Made by a program: the position numbers and the translations under genes. Below, in pieces: positions 38,801-53,800 of a stretch of DNA of 64,000 nt. The stretch is from Dromaius novaehollandiae (lineage: Eukaryota; Chordata; Aves; Casuariiformes; Dromaiidae), in NCBI RefSeq assembly GCF_036370855.1, contig NC_088099.1, positions 25,449,501 to 25,513,500 on the forward strand. The letters run 5' to 3'. Position 1 is the stretch's first letter, and each line of letters opens with the position of its first letter. Under the pieces are notes generated by a model. That model saw only the letters and a program-made list of their open reading frames with translations, had not been told where the DNA came from and did no database searches.

Positions 38801-41800
38801 AGTAGGAGTGTCCCAGTTGGCTCTGTTACTAAATAGGTTTTATGATCTGTAATGAAGATTATAGATTTTCATTCAGGTTTTCTATTTTCTCACTAACCAT
38901 TTTATAAGGTGTGTTATATTATTGCAGCAACATATTTAAAGTCTAAAACATTCAAATCATTTATCTGGCTGCAGAAACAAAGCAGTTTTGTCCTACAAGA
39001 TAAGTGGCCAAGACACAATATTCTAATTCCATATACTGAAAGAAAAAAAATGTTTCAATGAATAATAAATGTTTCCATTTAAATTTTCTATTGTCACCTT
39101 TCTTAGAGATTTTACTTCACTTCTGGAGAGCAGATACAAGGTGTAAATATCAGATAGAAAAAAACATTAACATTACTATTCAATCCTGTCTCGTAGAGAA
39201 CACCAGAGAAATTTTCATCAGAACTTTATCTTTTTTCTGTTAATGTACTGTCCAAGCAAATACAGAAACCTCAGGCTTATATTTAACATAATTCAGAGAT
39301 CAGCACAGAAATCTGAACCTTTGAAAGGAAAATAATTTTCTTGCACAAGTAAATTGCAAAATATATGTAAAGTAAGACTTATAAGGTATTAATTATAATT
39401 ATTTCTGTGTCATAACAAAACTGTCTGTTTAGTAATTACTGTTTTCCATCAGAATTTAGTACTGCAAGCAATAGTAATCAGTAAGGTGAAAATATAAATA
39501 ATTTTTAGTGTAATCAATTGGTTTTAATTAGCCACTTTGCAATGGCTTTGTAAAGGGAGTATGATACCATGAAGGCTAAAAATAATGGGAAAATGTTTAT
39601 GTGTTTCAGTATTTTTTATTTAAAATGACCTTTGCCATATTTTTATTTGTTAAAACCATTTCGGTGTGTTAAGGAGCTGATCCAGTCTGAGCCCTTTTGG
39701 GAGGGGATGCCTCTAAAAAGCTGCTGCAAAACCACTGATGTGCTTGATTCTGCAGGGATGGTCTGTGCAGAGTTTTGAGCTCTGCTCTTGTGGGGAGCTG
39801 GCGTAAAGCTCTGTAGTGGGTTCACCAGAGTGCTGAGGCCAAGATGATGTACTTGGCGCTCAAGAAGAGCAGTGCCATGCCAGCCGTGTTTATATGGCTC
39901 CAGTCACCTCAGAAACGGAGCTCTTTTGCCTCTGATGCATTGTGTATATACTCCTGACCTTGGCCCTATCCATGATTATATTATATGTAATTGTCCTGTT
40001 GGCTGTCTAGAAGCTGTGAATTACTAGATTTCATTTTCTGAACTGCATCTTATAAACATTACAATATGAAATACTTATAAATGCAGGTTGTTCATTCATG
40101 CAGTTTTCATATGCCTACTTGTAAGTGCACACAAGTTGAACACAAGTATATTAGTATACACAACTGAATGCACAGAATTGTATATACTTGTGACCATGAT
40201 ATACAGACGTACCTGTGCACAAATGCATTTTAAAAAACAAGACTCTAACTGTACTGGAGAATACTGTTTTCTTGTGTGGTAGATTATAGTAGTTAATACT
40301 TGGGCTTGGGGCTTCCCCGGACAAGTTGATGCTTGTACAGAATGAGGGCATAGGTTTAACTAATCCTTAGCATTGTAATTAGTATTGTACATGGTTGATC
40401 TCTTTTTTGATAAAATTTTGATTATTCTGCAATAGGATAAACTCTGTTGTGTTCTGAGGAAAAAAGTAAAACTTAAATAATCAGTTTTAATTTCATTGTA
40501 ATTTAATTTAATTAACACATTTATTTTGAATGCCTATTAGGAAAGTGGATTTACAAAGCAGTTAATAGTGCTTGCAACATTTGCTGAAGGTAAGAGATTT
40601 TATACAGGTGGGATACAAATATTACTTCGTAATTATAATGTTTTGACTTTTATTGAAGACTTTATTGTGACTTATCTACAATTTCCTTCACAGTTAAAAT
40701 CCCCAATCCCTTGGTAAAAGGTCTTAAACTTACCTACTCTTATGAGGACTTTGAGCTGAAGAAGTTGCTGTTTAATGTAATAGGAGTCTTATCTAAAGAC
40801 CCATGTGCTGTACAGGTAAATTGTAACAAAACAGAACATACTGTAAGCAAAAAAAGGGCCAAGAATTACAGGGATATTATTTAGTTGTCCATATGACATG
40901 GCTCAATAGTTAACCTGCTGTTGTCTAAATCAGGAATTCAAAACTATACACCATACATAGCTTTAAGTCAAGTCCTGCTGTTTGAAAGCATTGTACATTT
41001 CTGATTTTAGAAAAGCTACAAACTTAGACCATGCTAGAACATTTAGCTGACAAGCGACTGCAAATCATTATTGAAATACAGGTGAAGAACAAAACAGAGT
41101 TTCATAAACCACAGTCTGTGGGAATGCTACAGAATATAAACAGTTTGTCTGTACTTGTACTGTTCCCGACATCCATTCTCAATAAAGCTAATATTCTTAG
41201 TATAAGCCAGACATATTTATGTTTGTTGTTCTGTGAATATTCTAGCAGTCTAAAAGACCTGTAGACAGAAAGAGAGCTGTAATGTGCATTCAGAGGTCTC
41301 CCAGTCTGGAATATTGGGGGATCAAAACAAAGGGGCTTACCTGTTCCACAATTTAGACACAACCTTGTTGACTTACTGTGTGAACTGATAATCTTGCCTC
41401 ACAGTAGAAATATAAAATATTTTTCACTTTAAAAAATGTTTTCCTTTAATGTGCTTTCAATCACTGAATTAATTACTATGAACTGGTGCACTGTCTACTG
41501 ATATGCTCGTATTTCCTTGTGATTAGGTTTTGTCAGTATTTGGAAAATCCTTCCTACAAGCAAATTAGTATATTTTAAATATTTCAAAAAGATGATGGCA
41601 AAAAATAAGGCTAAAACTATTTAAAAATAAAGTTGATTCATTGTTTTAGATTTTTCTTGTTTGCATGTGAAACCTGTAAGCTGTATTTGTTCTTTTTGTC
41701 TTTTGACTCTACAGCTTCTCAGTGAAAATGATGTGATGCCAGCTTTGCTTTATTATGTAAAACCAAATCAAAAGCCTGGATTTCATGACTGGTCTGCTGC

Positions 41801-44800
41801 CCAATATGAAGAATTACAGCTTCATGCAATTGCTATTTTAGCTTCAGTGGCTCCCTTGTTACTAGATAAATATTTGTCCTGCCAAGCGAATACTCTCCTC
41901 CTTGTGTTTCTAGAGTGGTGTATAGGTCAAGGTCAGTAGATGTTCATGTCTTTCATATAGAGTTACCTCAAAACACAGCTTAACTGGACTTACTTTCTTT
42001 ATCAGGTAGGAAAAATGTAAAACTTGTGAACTTGGAATTATTATTTTTAAATAGGTCACATAGGAAAAGAATCTTTTTTTTAAAAATGAGCCATAATATA
42101 TTTTTCTACTGGAGTGTAAACTGGTACCTCATTTCCTGTGTACCACTATATTGGTGTTCCTTCAGTTGTGCAGGCAGTCACACATCTTTATTGTTCATAT
42201 TTTAAGCTAGTCAGATGCACTTACTGTGGCACTGAGTCGAACCAGTAGTTCCTGCCAAGAGGCAGGATATGGTTACTCAAGCTTGGAGTTGTACACAGTA
42301 AGACAGCTTCCAGACTAAAGCTTATTTGTGGCCATCAGCTGAGAGTAGAACCTAAGCAAATACATAATTAACTGCACCCAGTCTCCATGGATTTGTTTCC
42401 TGTAGATGGATAATTTTCACCATACAATGGGTGATTTTTCCTATGAACAAATTTTAATTTGGGTGTGACTGAGATCAAAAGATTGGTTTTACCTGTCATG
42501 CTGGAGAAGATATTTAAAGTTTTGTACATTGCTCATTAACCTAGTAAGTAAAGTAAAAAAAAAATGTTGAAATAATTTTAAATGTTCATCAAAATCATAC
42601 CTTTCTTATGAATATAAAAAGCATAGCCCTTCATAGAAAGGCTTCTTATTAGATTGTTTTAAAGAAGAAGCCTTTCTAACATTAAAGGATTTTTTTGCTT
42701 GTTGTGCTTGCTCCACAGATCCCTTCTTTGGTCAAGGTAACAGTTTCCATGGAACAGGTGGTCGTGGCAGCAAACTTGCACAAATGCGCTACAGTCTGAG
42801 AGTACTGAGATCTGTTGTGTCTCTTTGTGATGATGCTGTGAACCTTAATTTATGTGACCAGGGAGCAATTAGCCAACTACTGGGTAAAGCACAATTTGTA
42901 TTGCTGTACTTACAATAGTATGTTTCTGTTGACAGTAGGACATGTCCGTGCTTTTTCTCATGCTGTGGTTTCAATATGTTACTCATTTGATTAAAAAACT
43001 GAAGAAAGAAGCTAAAACAATTAATATATTGATCAGATTTTTAATATCATGACACTTTAACATACAGAATTGAAGTAGTTAAGCAAAGCAGACAGCTCTA
43101 AAAGTCTAGATACATAACTTCAGAGTGAAAGCTGTTCCTACACTCTCTTATTTTACTTGATATTTGTTACACCTTATTTTCATTGTGTTAGCCCCTGGGA
43201 ACTTCAGCCATAAGGAATAGTCTTGTTGTACCTGTCTACTACAATATCACTTTCCCCAACTCCTCTTTAGAATAGAAGGGAATTAGAGACAGAGAATTTA
43301 ATGAGAGTAGCATTATGAAGAATAAAACCAGAGTAAAACTGTTCAACCATTGTTCTTGTAAGTCATTTAGATCATTTTCTTGTTCAGTAACTTATATGTA
43401 CTATTACAGGTTGTTTTGAGTGCTGATACATGTTAGGTTCTTTTCTTACAATAATAAAAAGTTTTCACTTCTCTGAAAAAAATCATATTTGAAGTAATAA
43501 AAAGGTAAGGTCATTCAGATTTCAAAGAGTACGTTATAATGGAAAGCCCAGAAATAAAAAATTGTATGTTCCCAGTTGAAAGCAGATCTCTGGTGAAAAC
43601 TCCATGAAAACTTTCAGATTTTAGCGAAAGCAAAATTTACACTGTACACTACATATCAGATTGAGGCAACTTTTCTTACTCCAGGAGAGCTCTTTGTCTG
43701 AATATCCTCTTTCAGATAGTGATTGCAAGGCTGATCCCCTCAGCAGTGGTGGCATTTTATCTCTCTCCCACATTTCCACTGTCAGTACAGATGTTTGTGA
43801 GGCTGTATGGTAGAGAAGGTCAGGGAGTTCTTTGCCTTTTTCTAAGGGTTGTTTAATCCATATCAGTTACCAGTTGCACTGGCACAATGCAAGAGGCAGC
43901 ATGGAGGAAGGAACAAGGGGCTGAAAGAGCTAGCAAAAGTCAGTGCAAGCTGCTGTCTTTACCTCTGCCACCAAGGGCAAGGTCCATGAAACTACAGCAT
44001 CAGAGGGCTGCACTTCTGTAAGCTATTGTAACACACACGAGATAAAACTGAATAGCATTAGTAGATTCCCTTAGAAATCTCTTGTACATTTGTTTTTTTT
44101 TTAAATCAGGTGCTATAATAGAACTTACATAAACTTGCATACAGAACATTCATATGTATAAAATATATTCTTCTACAGATATCCTAAAGTATGCAGCAAA
44201 CAGATCTAAAGAAAAAGAAGATGCCATTCTGTTGGAGATCCAGGCTGATATATTATTTATCCTGTCTATTGTCTGTGAAAATGATCTCCACAGAAAGGTT
44301 TGTATCTTTCTACCTCATACTGCACAGAAAATGTCACAGTGATGTGGTACATTTTCATTTAAATGATACTTCATTTTTTTTCTTGAAAGGCAGATGTCCA
44401 TTGCAGTTCCTCACGCACAAGTCAGGACTGGTAACTGGTTTGTGTGACAGTGACAGTTAAAATACAAAATCATTCAGAACTCCATTAGCCAGTGTCTCAC
44501 CTATTTGTTAGTTTACATAGTTTTAAAAATGAAGACGTAAAAATGTGCTGAGGAATGGCGTTATCAGATAGGAGGAACTGAGAATCTCTTTTTCTTACGT
44601 ATAGCATAAGGCATATACCGTACTGTAATGAGTGGGGCAGAACTATTACAATACAAATATTTCTAATTTTCAATTTCCTTTGGATTTTATTATATGTAGT
44701 TATTTAGTAAATATTATTTAAGAAAAATATTACTTTATTTAATGTCCATTTAACAGGAACTCTTTGGCTATGAAGGAGTGGATATGCTTATCCCGTTCAT

Positions 44801-47800
44801 GCAGATGGATCCGAATAAATTATTTAGTGGATTAGGCCACAGTCGACTCCTTTTCAGTGCACTGGACTGCTTGTGGTTAGTAAAGAAGTATTTTAGCAAC
44901 AGTAACTCTTAAAAATCGGAGCTCTTATATTTTAGGTCTGCAACACTATGGTCTTTTCTCTGCACATATAAACTCTTCTGTTTAAAATGTGGAAAAATCC
45001 ATTTTACAGTTTGTCTAGTTAACAAATTATAAATGGAATATTTTGCATGTATTCTGTTCTAGATAGGGCTCAGTAAGACAGGGTAACTCCCCACACAGCA
45101 GGCAGAAGAGTGACCCCCCCAATGCTTCAGTACAGAGTTAGTTAAAGGTTCCTAGAGGAGGGGTGCATGGTTAGAGTCTGTAAATAACTTTAGAGGAGTA
45201 AATACAAGGAGAAGATACACTGTTAGCAGCTAAAAACTATATAAGCATAAGAAAGGTGTGTACAAACTAGTTGTATATTTAGCTAGAAATTAAAACAAGA
45301 TTTTTATCACAAATGAGATGTTTAGAACACCAATACATATGGTGACAAAAATTAGCTTGTTTTAAGACAGAACTTGTTAAACACACAAAAAGCTAAATGA
45401 TATGTTTGTCTAGGAGAAAAAAATTGGGCTCAGCAATGCAGGAGATCCATTCCAGACCGGATCATGAAGTGAGGAAGTAAGAGAAGGAAGAAAAAGTGTC
45501 ATGAATGCAGATTTTAACAATCATTATAAGCTGGGAGAAGCCAGCACTGTTGCCAAAACAAGCAGTTTTCCATGTCTCACCCCCTCCATTCTGCTGGCAG
45601 AAATACTCATGCAGCTCTGCAATGAATTGGATCTGGGACACATGATCTAGCTAAATACTAGCCTGTTTTACTTAGTTAGTAATCTGATCTGAGTTAAATT
45701 GAATTAGATTGAATTCTAATCCAATTCATTGTGAACCTGTCCAGTTTCTTGGATTGCCACAAGGAAGGTACCAGCCGTGGGACAAGAAAGAGCAGTCAGG
45801 TGGGGTATATTTAGTTATACAGTGTAAATGTAAAAGGTAGTTGTAAATGCACAGATACAGGCATGTGAAATATAATTTTTCCACTCCCTAGAGGTATTAA
45901 GCATAGTGCATACCAAATATTTTTAATGCAACTCCGTAAAATAAATGAGATGTTTCTAAAGTGTTTTAAAGCGTAAAAGTGGTTCTAAACACTGAAATTA
46001 TTTCTATTTAAGGTCCTGTGTGATTGGATGTTACATTGCAGAGGAGTCTTTTCTTGAAAAACAGGGCATTTTCCTCCTCCTGGATCTGTTGGCAGTAGGT
46101 ATTTTTATTATTGTTATAGAATAAAACAGCAGTACAACAAGCATGGAAAATTGCTAATTTTTTTGTCATGGTATCTCTTAGAATTATTACAGTAATAACA
46201 TGAAGGCAAATGTCTGTAATTCTCTGAAATAGGAAGGTAACCACAGAGCTCAGAAATGATTTGACAGATTTTCCATGTATCTTTCTTTTAAAACAAATAT
46301 TCGGTAGATGTAGTTTTAAATTAATTTTAAAAATAGGGTTTTTTAATAGAAAATTCAAACCATACTTTCACTTAGGATAACAACTCTGTTCAGAAAAGCA
46401 CCCAAGTTCTTCACATGGAAGTCAGTAAGAACAGAGCTAGTATATACTTCAAGACTTTACAAGACCTGATGTTTAAGAAGTTACTTGTACATGTATCTAG
46501 GATGTATAGCAACTTTTATGGTTCTTGGATATATGGCTGGCACAGGCGTTCACCTCTCATGAAGCACGTTCCTTGCGTGTCCCATTCCCCCATTATTCTT
46601 GCCAGCCATGCTGCCAGCCTCTGAAGCCTTTGCAGTGCAAAGCTGCAGACTCTCTCCTACCCTCATCTGCTTCTAACAGATCAGGTCACAAAACAGAACA
46701 GATGCTCTCTGGTACTGCTCAGCCACTGCCTTTTGAGTTTCTTTTTTATAAAAAATATCTTGGTAGTAGTACATTCCCCAGAAACTTCAGTTCTCCAGCA
46801 TGTTAGCCTGGAGGCACATGTACCAAAAGCTATTTTGTAGCTCCAGACACAGGTATTTGTATCGTATATGATCATATACTTGTTCCCCTCCCTTGATTTA
46901 TCAAACTTTGCATGCCAAGATTGCAGAAACTTGAGAGATTTACAAGTTTATACATCAGTTTTGTGCAAATAGTTGTGATGAAAAGCTTGTAATTAATTGA
47001 TTTAATATTACAGGATTTTTCTTACTTTCTTTTGAAAACTTTCACTGTGATATGGGCAACTTATTTTTTTTTTTCCTTTTTCCTTCACTAAGTTAAAGCA
47101 AAAGAACTTGTGCAATATAATTCTTGGAATTCTGGTTGAATTTTGTGACAACCCTAAAACCACTTCTCACATCAACACCTGGCGTGGAGAGAAGGATCAA
47201 ACAGCAGCTAACCTTCTAATACAGTTATGGAGACAAGAGGAGTTGGAGCTAGGAGTCAGACGTGATCAATATGGAAGGATTGTTGGTAAGCTTTATGATA
47301 AATGTGAAACTGCTTGTAAGTAGTTCCACTGAATAAAGCAAAACAGAATACAGTGTCTGCTTTTGCCAGCTGAATCTTGATGAAAGTAAATTACGATAGT
47401 TACGGTGTTATGCTATACTTCTGACCAAATCCCTATATATCCATATAAGGTGTTTTGTTAGTCTTGCCACTAGATGGCATTTTCTGCGTTAGCTGGACAA
47501 TAAACTGTGACTAATGTCCTGAACTACCTTTTTAATGGTGGACAATTAAGCTATTTAATTTTTCATGCATACATGAGTTGTGTTTCTTAACAGAATTTTC
47601 CTTCATCACAATTATAATTTTACTTACAGGTATTTTCTGGAGAGCTTCCCCACAAATGGCATTTTGCTTTTATATACTTTGTAAAAAGAAGCAAGGGGAA
47701 TGTTATGGTATCACAAATCTTTAGTCATGGTGATTAGTATTTCCTTGCCCAAATTATTCTTGAATTCCTGCCCAAACTATGGAAATGATTCACATTAGTG

Positions 47801-50800
47801 CACAAAAAGTAAAATGGAACTGACTACTTTCACAGAAGACATCCTGGAAAAGGACACTTCAGCAGCAGCGTGCTCCTTATGCTTTATTTACACAGATAGC
47901 TTTTCCTCCACGTTTAGTAACTTTGGGGACATAATACCTCTTCCTTCTTCTTCTAATCTTATTTTGTGTTTTGCAATCATTAGACATGAAGACACCTCTA
48001 GTTAGCAGCTTCCAGAAACAGCAAGAGGTCATCCCCATGCCTGCCAACTGTCCCAGCTTTGCCATCGTAGAGATTTCAGAAAATATAAGGGCAAAACTGT
48101 ATTCATTATTATGCAAACTAGGTAAGACAAATGAATTGCTTCCTCAGTGTCATACTTGTCATTAATCCAAACTTGAGGTACGTGGTCAACATTTTGTTAT
48201 TAACAGATGCTTGTTCATCCTGTTCTTAAAAGCGTCTGTTGATGAGGATTTTATGACCTCCTCAATGCTTCACTGTCCTTATCATAAGGAAGATTTTTCT
48301 AGATTCAAACCTAAAATTTGCTTGAAATTTGCTGTAATTTGCTTTCCCACTCGCAAAACCTACTTTACACATATTTGAACACTCTTATATTTCATCTCAA
48401 CCTGTCTTCTCTGGATTAAGATGTCCTAATTTTCACAACTTTTACTCACAAATCTCATTTTCCAGAATAACCTCTGATCATTCTCATTGATTTTGGTTTT
48501 TTATTTTTTCTTGTGTCTTTCCAATTGGTTCACATTCTTCCTAAGCTGTAGCATCCCCAAACTGAACAAAATACTCCAGCTGATGCCCCACCACAGCCAA
48601 TAGAACTATATCACTCAATTTGTCTTGTAAATAACAGTTCTGATGTTAATATTAATGATTGGTAGATTCCCAATGGCATGATATTGTTTACTCATTTGAT
48701 TTGTGATCTTGTACAACCCCCAGTAATGTACCACCCTGGATTTGTACATATTACTACTCCTACTTCTGTATTTGTCCTTACTGAACTACATCTTGTATTT
48801 TTAGATAGTTTTTCAAATTGGCAAGATTAATTTGCATTCCAGTCTTTTCCTTTGATATGCTGCAGTCCTTCTTAATTTGTTATTTGCACACTGAATATGA
48901 ATATGCATTACACCCTCAATTAAAAACCTAAACTGAAGTCAAAATAATGATAAACTCTCAACATTCATAAGGCTTCTTATCTAGCTGTAGACAAAAATTT
49001 GATTAATTGACCTGGTTTGTTTTTAATTATTCATGTTGGCTATTAATGTTTTCACTGAAGCCATTTAGCTGCATAAACATTGTTTGTTTAATTATGTGTT
49101 TAGGTCTTTTCTAAGAATGAACTTAACCAGTATTCTCTGGCTCCTCCTTTTCTTCTTCTAAAAAAATATGCATTGTGTTTGCTCTTTTCCAGTCTGTCCC
49201 CTACAGGTTCAAAGATGATCAGTAATACTTCTGAGATTGCTTCAACCAGTTCCCTGAGTACCCTGGGATGGATTTCCTCAGTCCCAACTGATTTGAAAAC
49301 ATCTTTAATTTCTCTAATAAACTATAGCCAGTTCTTCCTCTGTTGTAGCCCAGGTTCTTACATTAGAGTTAATCATGTTAAATGTTGGATCACAGCTGAA
49401 TTCCTTACTTAATTTTGAAGCAAAAAGGCATGAGCTTATGTTCCAGCTTTCTCCTGTTTTCACATGTACTTCCATATACTTATAAACATTATGATGTCTG
49501 CTGTGATGTACTGAAATGACATGGAAGTGGATAATAAAAAAAGGAAAGATTTTTATAGTCTTTAGTGAAGTCAGCATTAGTCTACCTGTATTTATGGCAT
49601 TTCTTAACTTCAAAACATGATGTAATCGTACTCTAATAAATATGTGCTACATTTCTGGTTACCACACAGGTGGTATAATGAAATCTGTAGTGAGATTGGA
49701 TATACTTTATAGATATAGTTCACAAAAATTTTTGAGTGTAATTGACATTCAGCATGCACAAAGTGAAGCAGAGTCCCAGCAACTGTACTTCTCTTCCTTA
49801 TTCTTTTATGCACTTAGCAGAAATATTTTTTAAAACATAAGAGTCATCATGCTCAAGGCATGCAGGTCTGTGAGATGAAGGAGACCCTCATTATGCAGCC
49901 TTGAAACAAAGTACTGGAGACCCTGTAATACAGTTCTCCTGTTGGCTACTTTGCAGCTAAAGCAAAGTATGTTTGTGCTAAATTGCTTCTTTTAGAACAG
50001 TGACTTGTGGACTTAACTGTTTGTCTGCTTTAACTGGAAGAACAAACTCTCAAAAGCATAGCAAATGCAGTACTGTCCTGGCTTTACCAGTGATTGGAAG
50101 TTCACTGGAGCCACTCAAAGAATTAGAGTAGAGTGAATTTATTACAGAGAAAATAGTTACTTTATTACCAAAACCCTGCTCAGGATTAGAGTGACTGACT
50201 TGTGTGCATATAATGAAGCCTTTTCCTGCGATTATGTGACAAATAAGATGGTGTCTGGTTTAGACTGTTATATTTTAAGATAAATAGATTATGCTGTTAA
50301 TACTGAGATGATTTATGTTCTTTTAGGTTTTGAAAATTTACGTGGCTTATCTGCTAAGGATTTTGTCACACTTGCTATCATACGTCGTTATCTTGACTTT
50401 AAAGTGAGTATTGTGGAAAAAATACTACTCCTGTATCTGTGTTTGCAAAAACAGCATATACCTCTCAGGATACAACAAACATAACCCTTCAATAGCTAAT
50501 CAAGTCACCCATAGTTTCACAGGGAATATGAGCCAGAGTTACCATCAAAAGAAATATCCCACCTCCGTTGTTCCAGTGCTCCCCAGACTCTTCCTTTGTA
50601 CCGCTACAAGTGGCCGTGACTGGGTAGTCAATCCGACCAGAAACCAATGCCAGTTAAAAATAACTTGGGGAAGATTTTATGTTTGCCAGCTCAAGAAACA
50701 GGAATATGCAAGGATAGGGGTAAGCAACTGGGAAAGGGCTGGAGAACAAGGCTGCCTCTTTGTGTAGCAGGCCAGATTATGTATTTGGGGCGTATTAAAA

Positions 50801-53800
50801 ATGGCATTAAATACATATTTTGATAAAGGTTCTTTCCATGCCTTCTCTTTGTGCCCACATTGCACTATCCATCCATACCATCAAAACTTGGAGTTATACT
50901 GCTGTGGCTACAAGAAATACGAAGAGGGTAACAGGCTTTGCAGGGGCCATCCTACTCAAAATATGCTTCAGTTTGTGCTAATCTTTTGCTTAGGAACAAA
51001 GTCTGCAAGAGCTTAATTGGATCTTTAGTTGATAGTTCCAAGTTCCATTTTTGCCTCTTGTTACAGTTTGCTCTGATAACACACACAATTTGAGACTTTA
51101 TAGAAGAAGCCAGTAAAACACAACATTTTGCTCCTGTAATATGGCATCTGTCTGTTTTTCTTCTGAGTTTCCATACTTATTGGCATTCCTGTTACTCCTT
51201 TGCAGAGGGAGGCAAGCTTGAAGAGCTTAGGGAGGATAACTGTGAATGAATCTGTCATAGTGTTACTGAAGTCTAACCTTGCATTACAATTCTGGGAAAC
51301 AAAACAACAATAAGGAATGAGATTTTGAATAACTGGAATAGAAATAAGAGCTAAATATCAAATAGTGTGCTGCGTGTTTCACACAGATTGGAGAGGTTTG
51401 GAGTGAACTGTGTGCAGAATTAAAAGAAGAATTCAGGCCTGTTAGTTCAGATGAGGAAGCCTTAAAAGTTATTTCAGAGGTATCAGAAGATGTTGGAGGA
51501 ATGGTTGCTGCTCTCCAGACTGAAATGCTTGAAAGTCAACAGCATCAAGAACTCCAAGAGGAGGAAAAAGCTTATACAAAGGTAAAACAAAGAACTTTAT
51601 ACAAAGCCTGTGTGAATTATTTTGTCAGTTTATATAAAGATTTTCTTATTATATCTTGTTTGGATTCCCATATATGTGTATTATTTTAAGATATTTTTAA
51701 TCTGTTTCAGCAGTAACAGTGTAATTTTAAAAATTAAGTTAACCTTTGTTCTCTCAATTTGTATAATTTTGCCAATATTTAGAGAGTAGCATGAAAAAAA
51801 TGAAGCAGCATAATAAAGGAAGCAGTATAATCAATGAAGCATCAGCAGTGGTACAATGACAAGTGATCACTGTGTTATGATAGAAGTGGCACATGTGTTT
51901 CATCTGTAGCAGATGAGAACTTAAAGTAACCATTGCCACTAGATCTGTTTCTTAAAATGAAACATAAGTCTCTCTTTTAATTCCAGTTAAGCTCTCCTGG
52001 CTGAATATTCACAAAGCTTCATTATTTCAGAAACCAGGGCTTTGTGCTTCCCAGCATGCTGAGAATGAGTGGGGTATAGGCATTGTCTAGCTTCGGTTAT
52101 AAGGCAAGGATTTGGCATGTTCACACATGTACTGTCTCATCCTCTGCCTCATTCTAAGAAATAAGATCAGTTGGTCCAATTGTCTAAAATCCTACGCTAG
52201 TGTTTTGGGGGACTTGTCATACATATGCACTTTCGTCACGAGAACTGATTCCATCTATGTGATTCAGCACTTGAGAGTGAGCATATACCGGAAATATTCC
52301 TGAAAGAGCAGGGGCTATTTCAACATCTGTGTTGGACGAAGGGAAAATTAGTTTGCAATTAGTTTGTTTTTAAAGGCAGTGCATAACTGAAGGTTTTAAA
52401 GAACAAATGCATCACTACAGCATTTTCATTCAATCTCAGGTGAGAGAGATGAACTAAAAGGGCAGAGTTCAATGTACTGTCCAAACAGCAAAAGGAAGGA
52501 ATTCAGGAAAGCTAATAAGAATAGGAATGTGTTATATTTCCTAAATCTCTTTCACATTACAGATTCACACTATGCATAAGCAGAGGGAAATGGTAAATAA
52601 ATCTTGGGAAAACTTCTTGACTCGGACATCGAACTATGAGGCACTGAAGGTAAGAAATTTGAGTGATGAAGAAAAATTAACGTTCACAGTGTAGTTATAA
52701 GAAATGGGAAGTTCCAAACACATTTCTAAATTAGGAGGATATTCAAATAGAAGCTACATTAGATTTTATATTCACACAAACATAGTAGAGTAAACTATAG
52801 GATATATTGGCAAAGCTATGCAATCTTTGAGTCTTCCACTCTTCTGTTTAAGGTGACAACTTGGAGATTGACGTTCTTTATGCTCTTAAAATTAGATATA
52901 TGAAAATGTGGTTGTCCTGAGACAGTTGAAACTGAAAAGATGGTCATTTTCACTTTTCTTTATTTTTCCTAATACTTCATCGCCATTTTTAGTACAGCAG
53001 ACATCTTTCAACATGGGAAATATTTTATGATGAAGGGAGTTTCTTTTAGCCATAGTTACGTGTTTCCAAAATATCATAAAAATATTAGAATGTTAGACAT
53101 TACACAATTAGCATAAGTTAGGGAAAGAATAAACTCAAACTTAAAGAAATGTTCTGCAGGTGAATTTAATTTTTCTTCATTTCCCAAAGGACATGCAAAG
53201 CAGAATAATTTTTGTAATATAAGAGCACCTCCATGGCCTGTAGTAAAGATCTATGCTAGAATTAGAAATCAGAAAGGGCCAGAAAAAAAGATTTTGGGAA
53301 CTACTGGCTGGTTAGTGTCAATTCAGTCCTTGGAAAGATTATGGAGCACATCCTCCTGGAAACTGTTCTAAGCACATGAAGGACAAGAAGGTGATTGGGA
53401 ACAGCTGGCATGGATTTACCAAGGACAAATCATGCCCAGCCAACGTGGTTGCTTTCTATGATAAAATTATTAGCTCTGTGGAGGAGGGGAGAGCAGTGGA
53501 TGTCATTTACCTTAACTTTAGTAAGATTTTCAACCCAGTCCTGTGCAGCATCCTTGTAGCCAAATTGGGGAGAAATGGACTAGTTAGATGAAAGTTAGAT
53601 GAAAATCTGGATGGGCTGCTAGGACTGGATGGACTGCTATGGACTGTTAGGCTCAAAGGACAGTGGTCAGTGGTTAAAGCTTACTTGGCAGCCAGTTATG
53701 GGCGATGTTCCTAAGGTTAGTAATAGGGTTGATACTCTTTAACAACTTCATTAATGACCTGGGTAGTGGATCACAAGGCATGCTCATCAAGTTCTTGGGT

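Noticed and set aside
43960..43980. Second CTCF-like motif (CCACCAAGGGCA)
   Set aside because: One base short in the core, so it does not fit the consensus.
50411..50767. 118-codon open frame
   Set aside because: Lies in CFAP69 intron 19 with no similarity or coding character.
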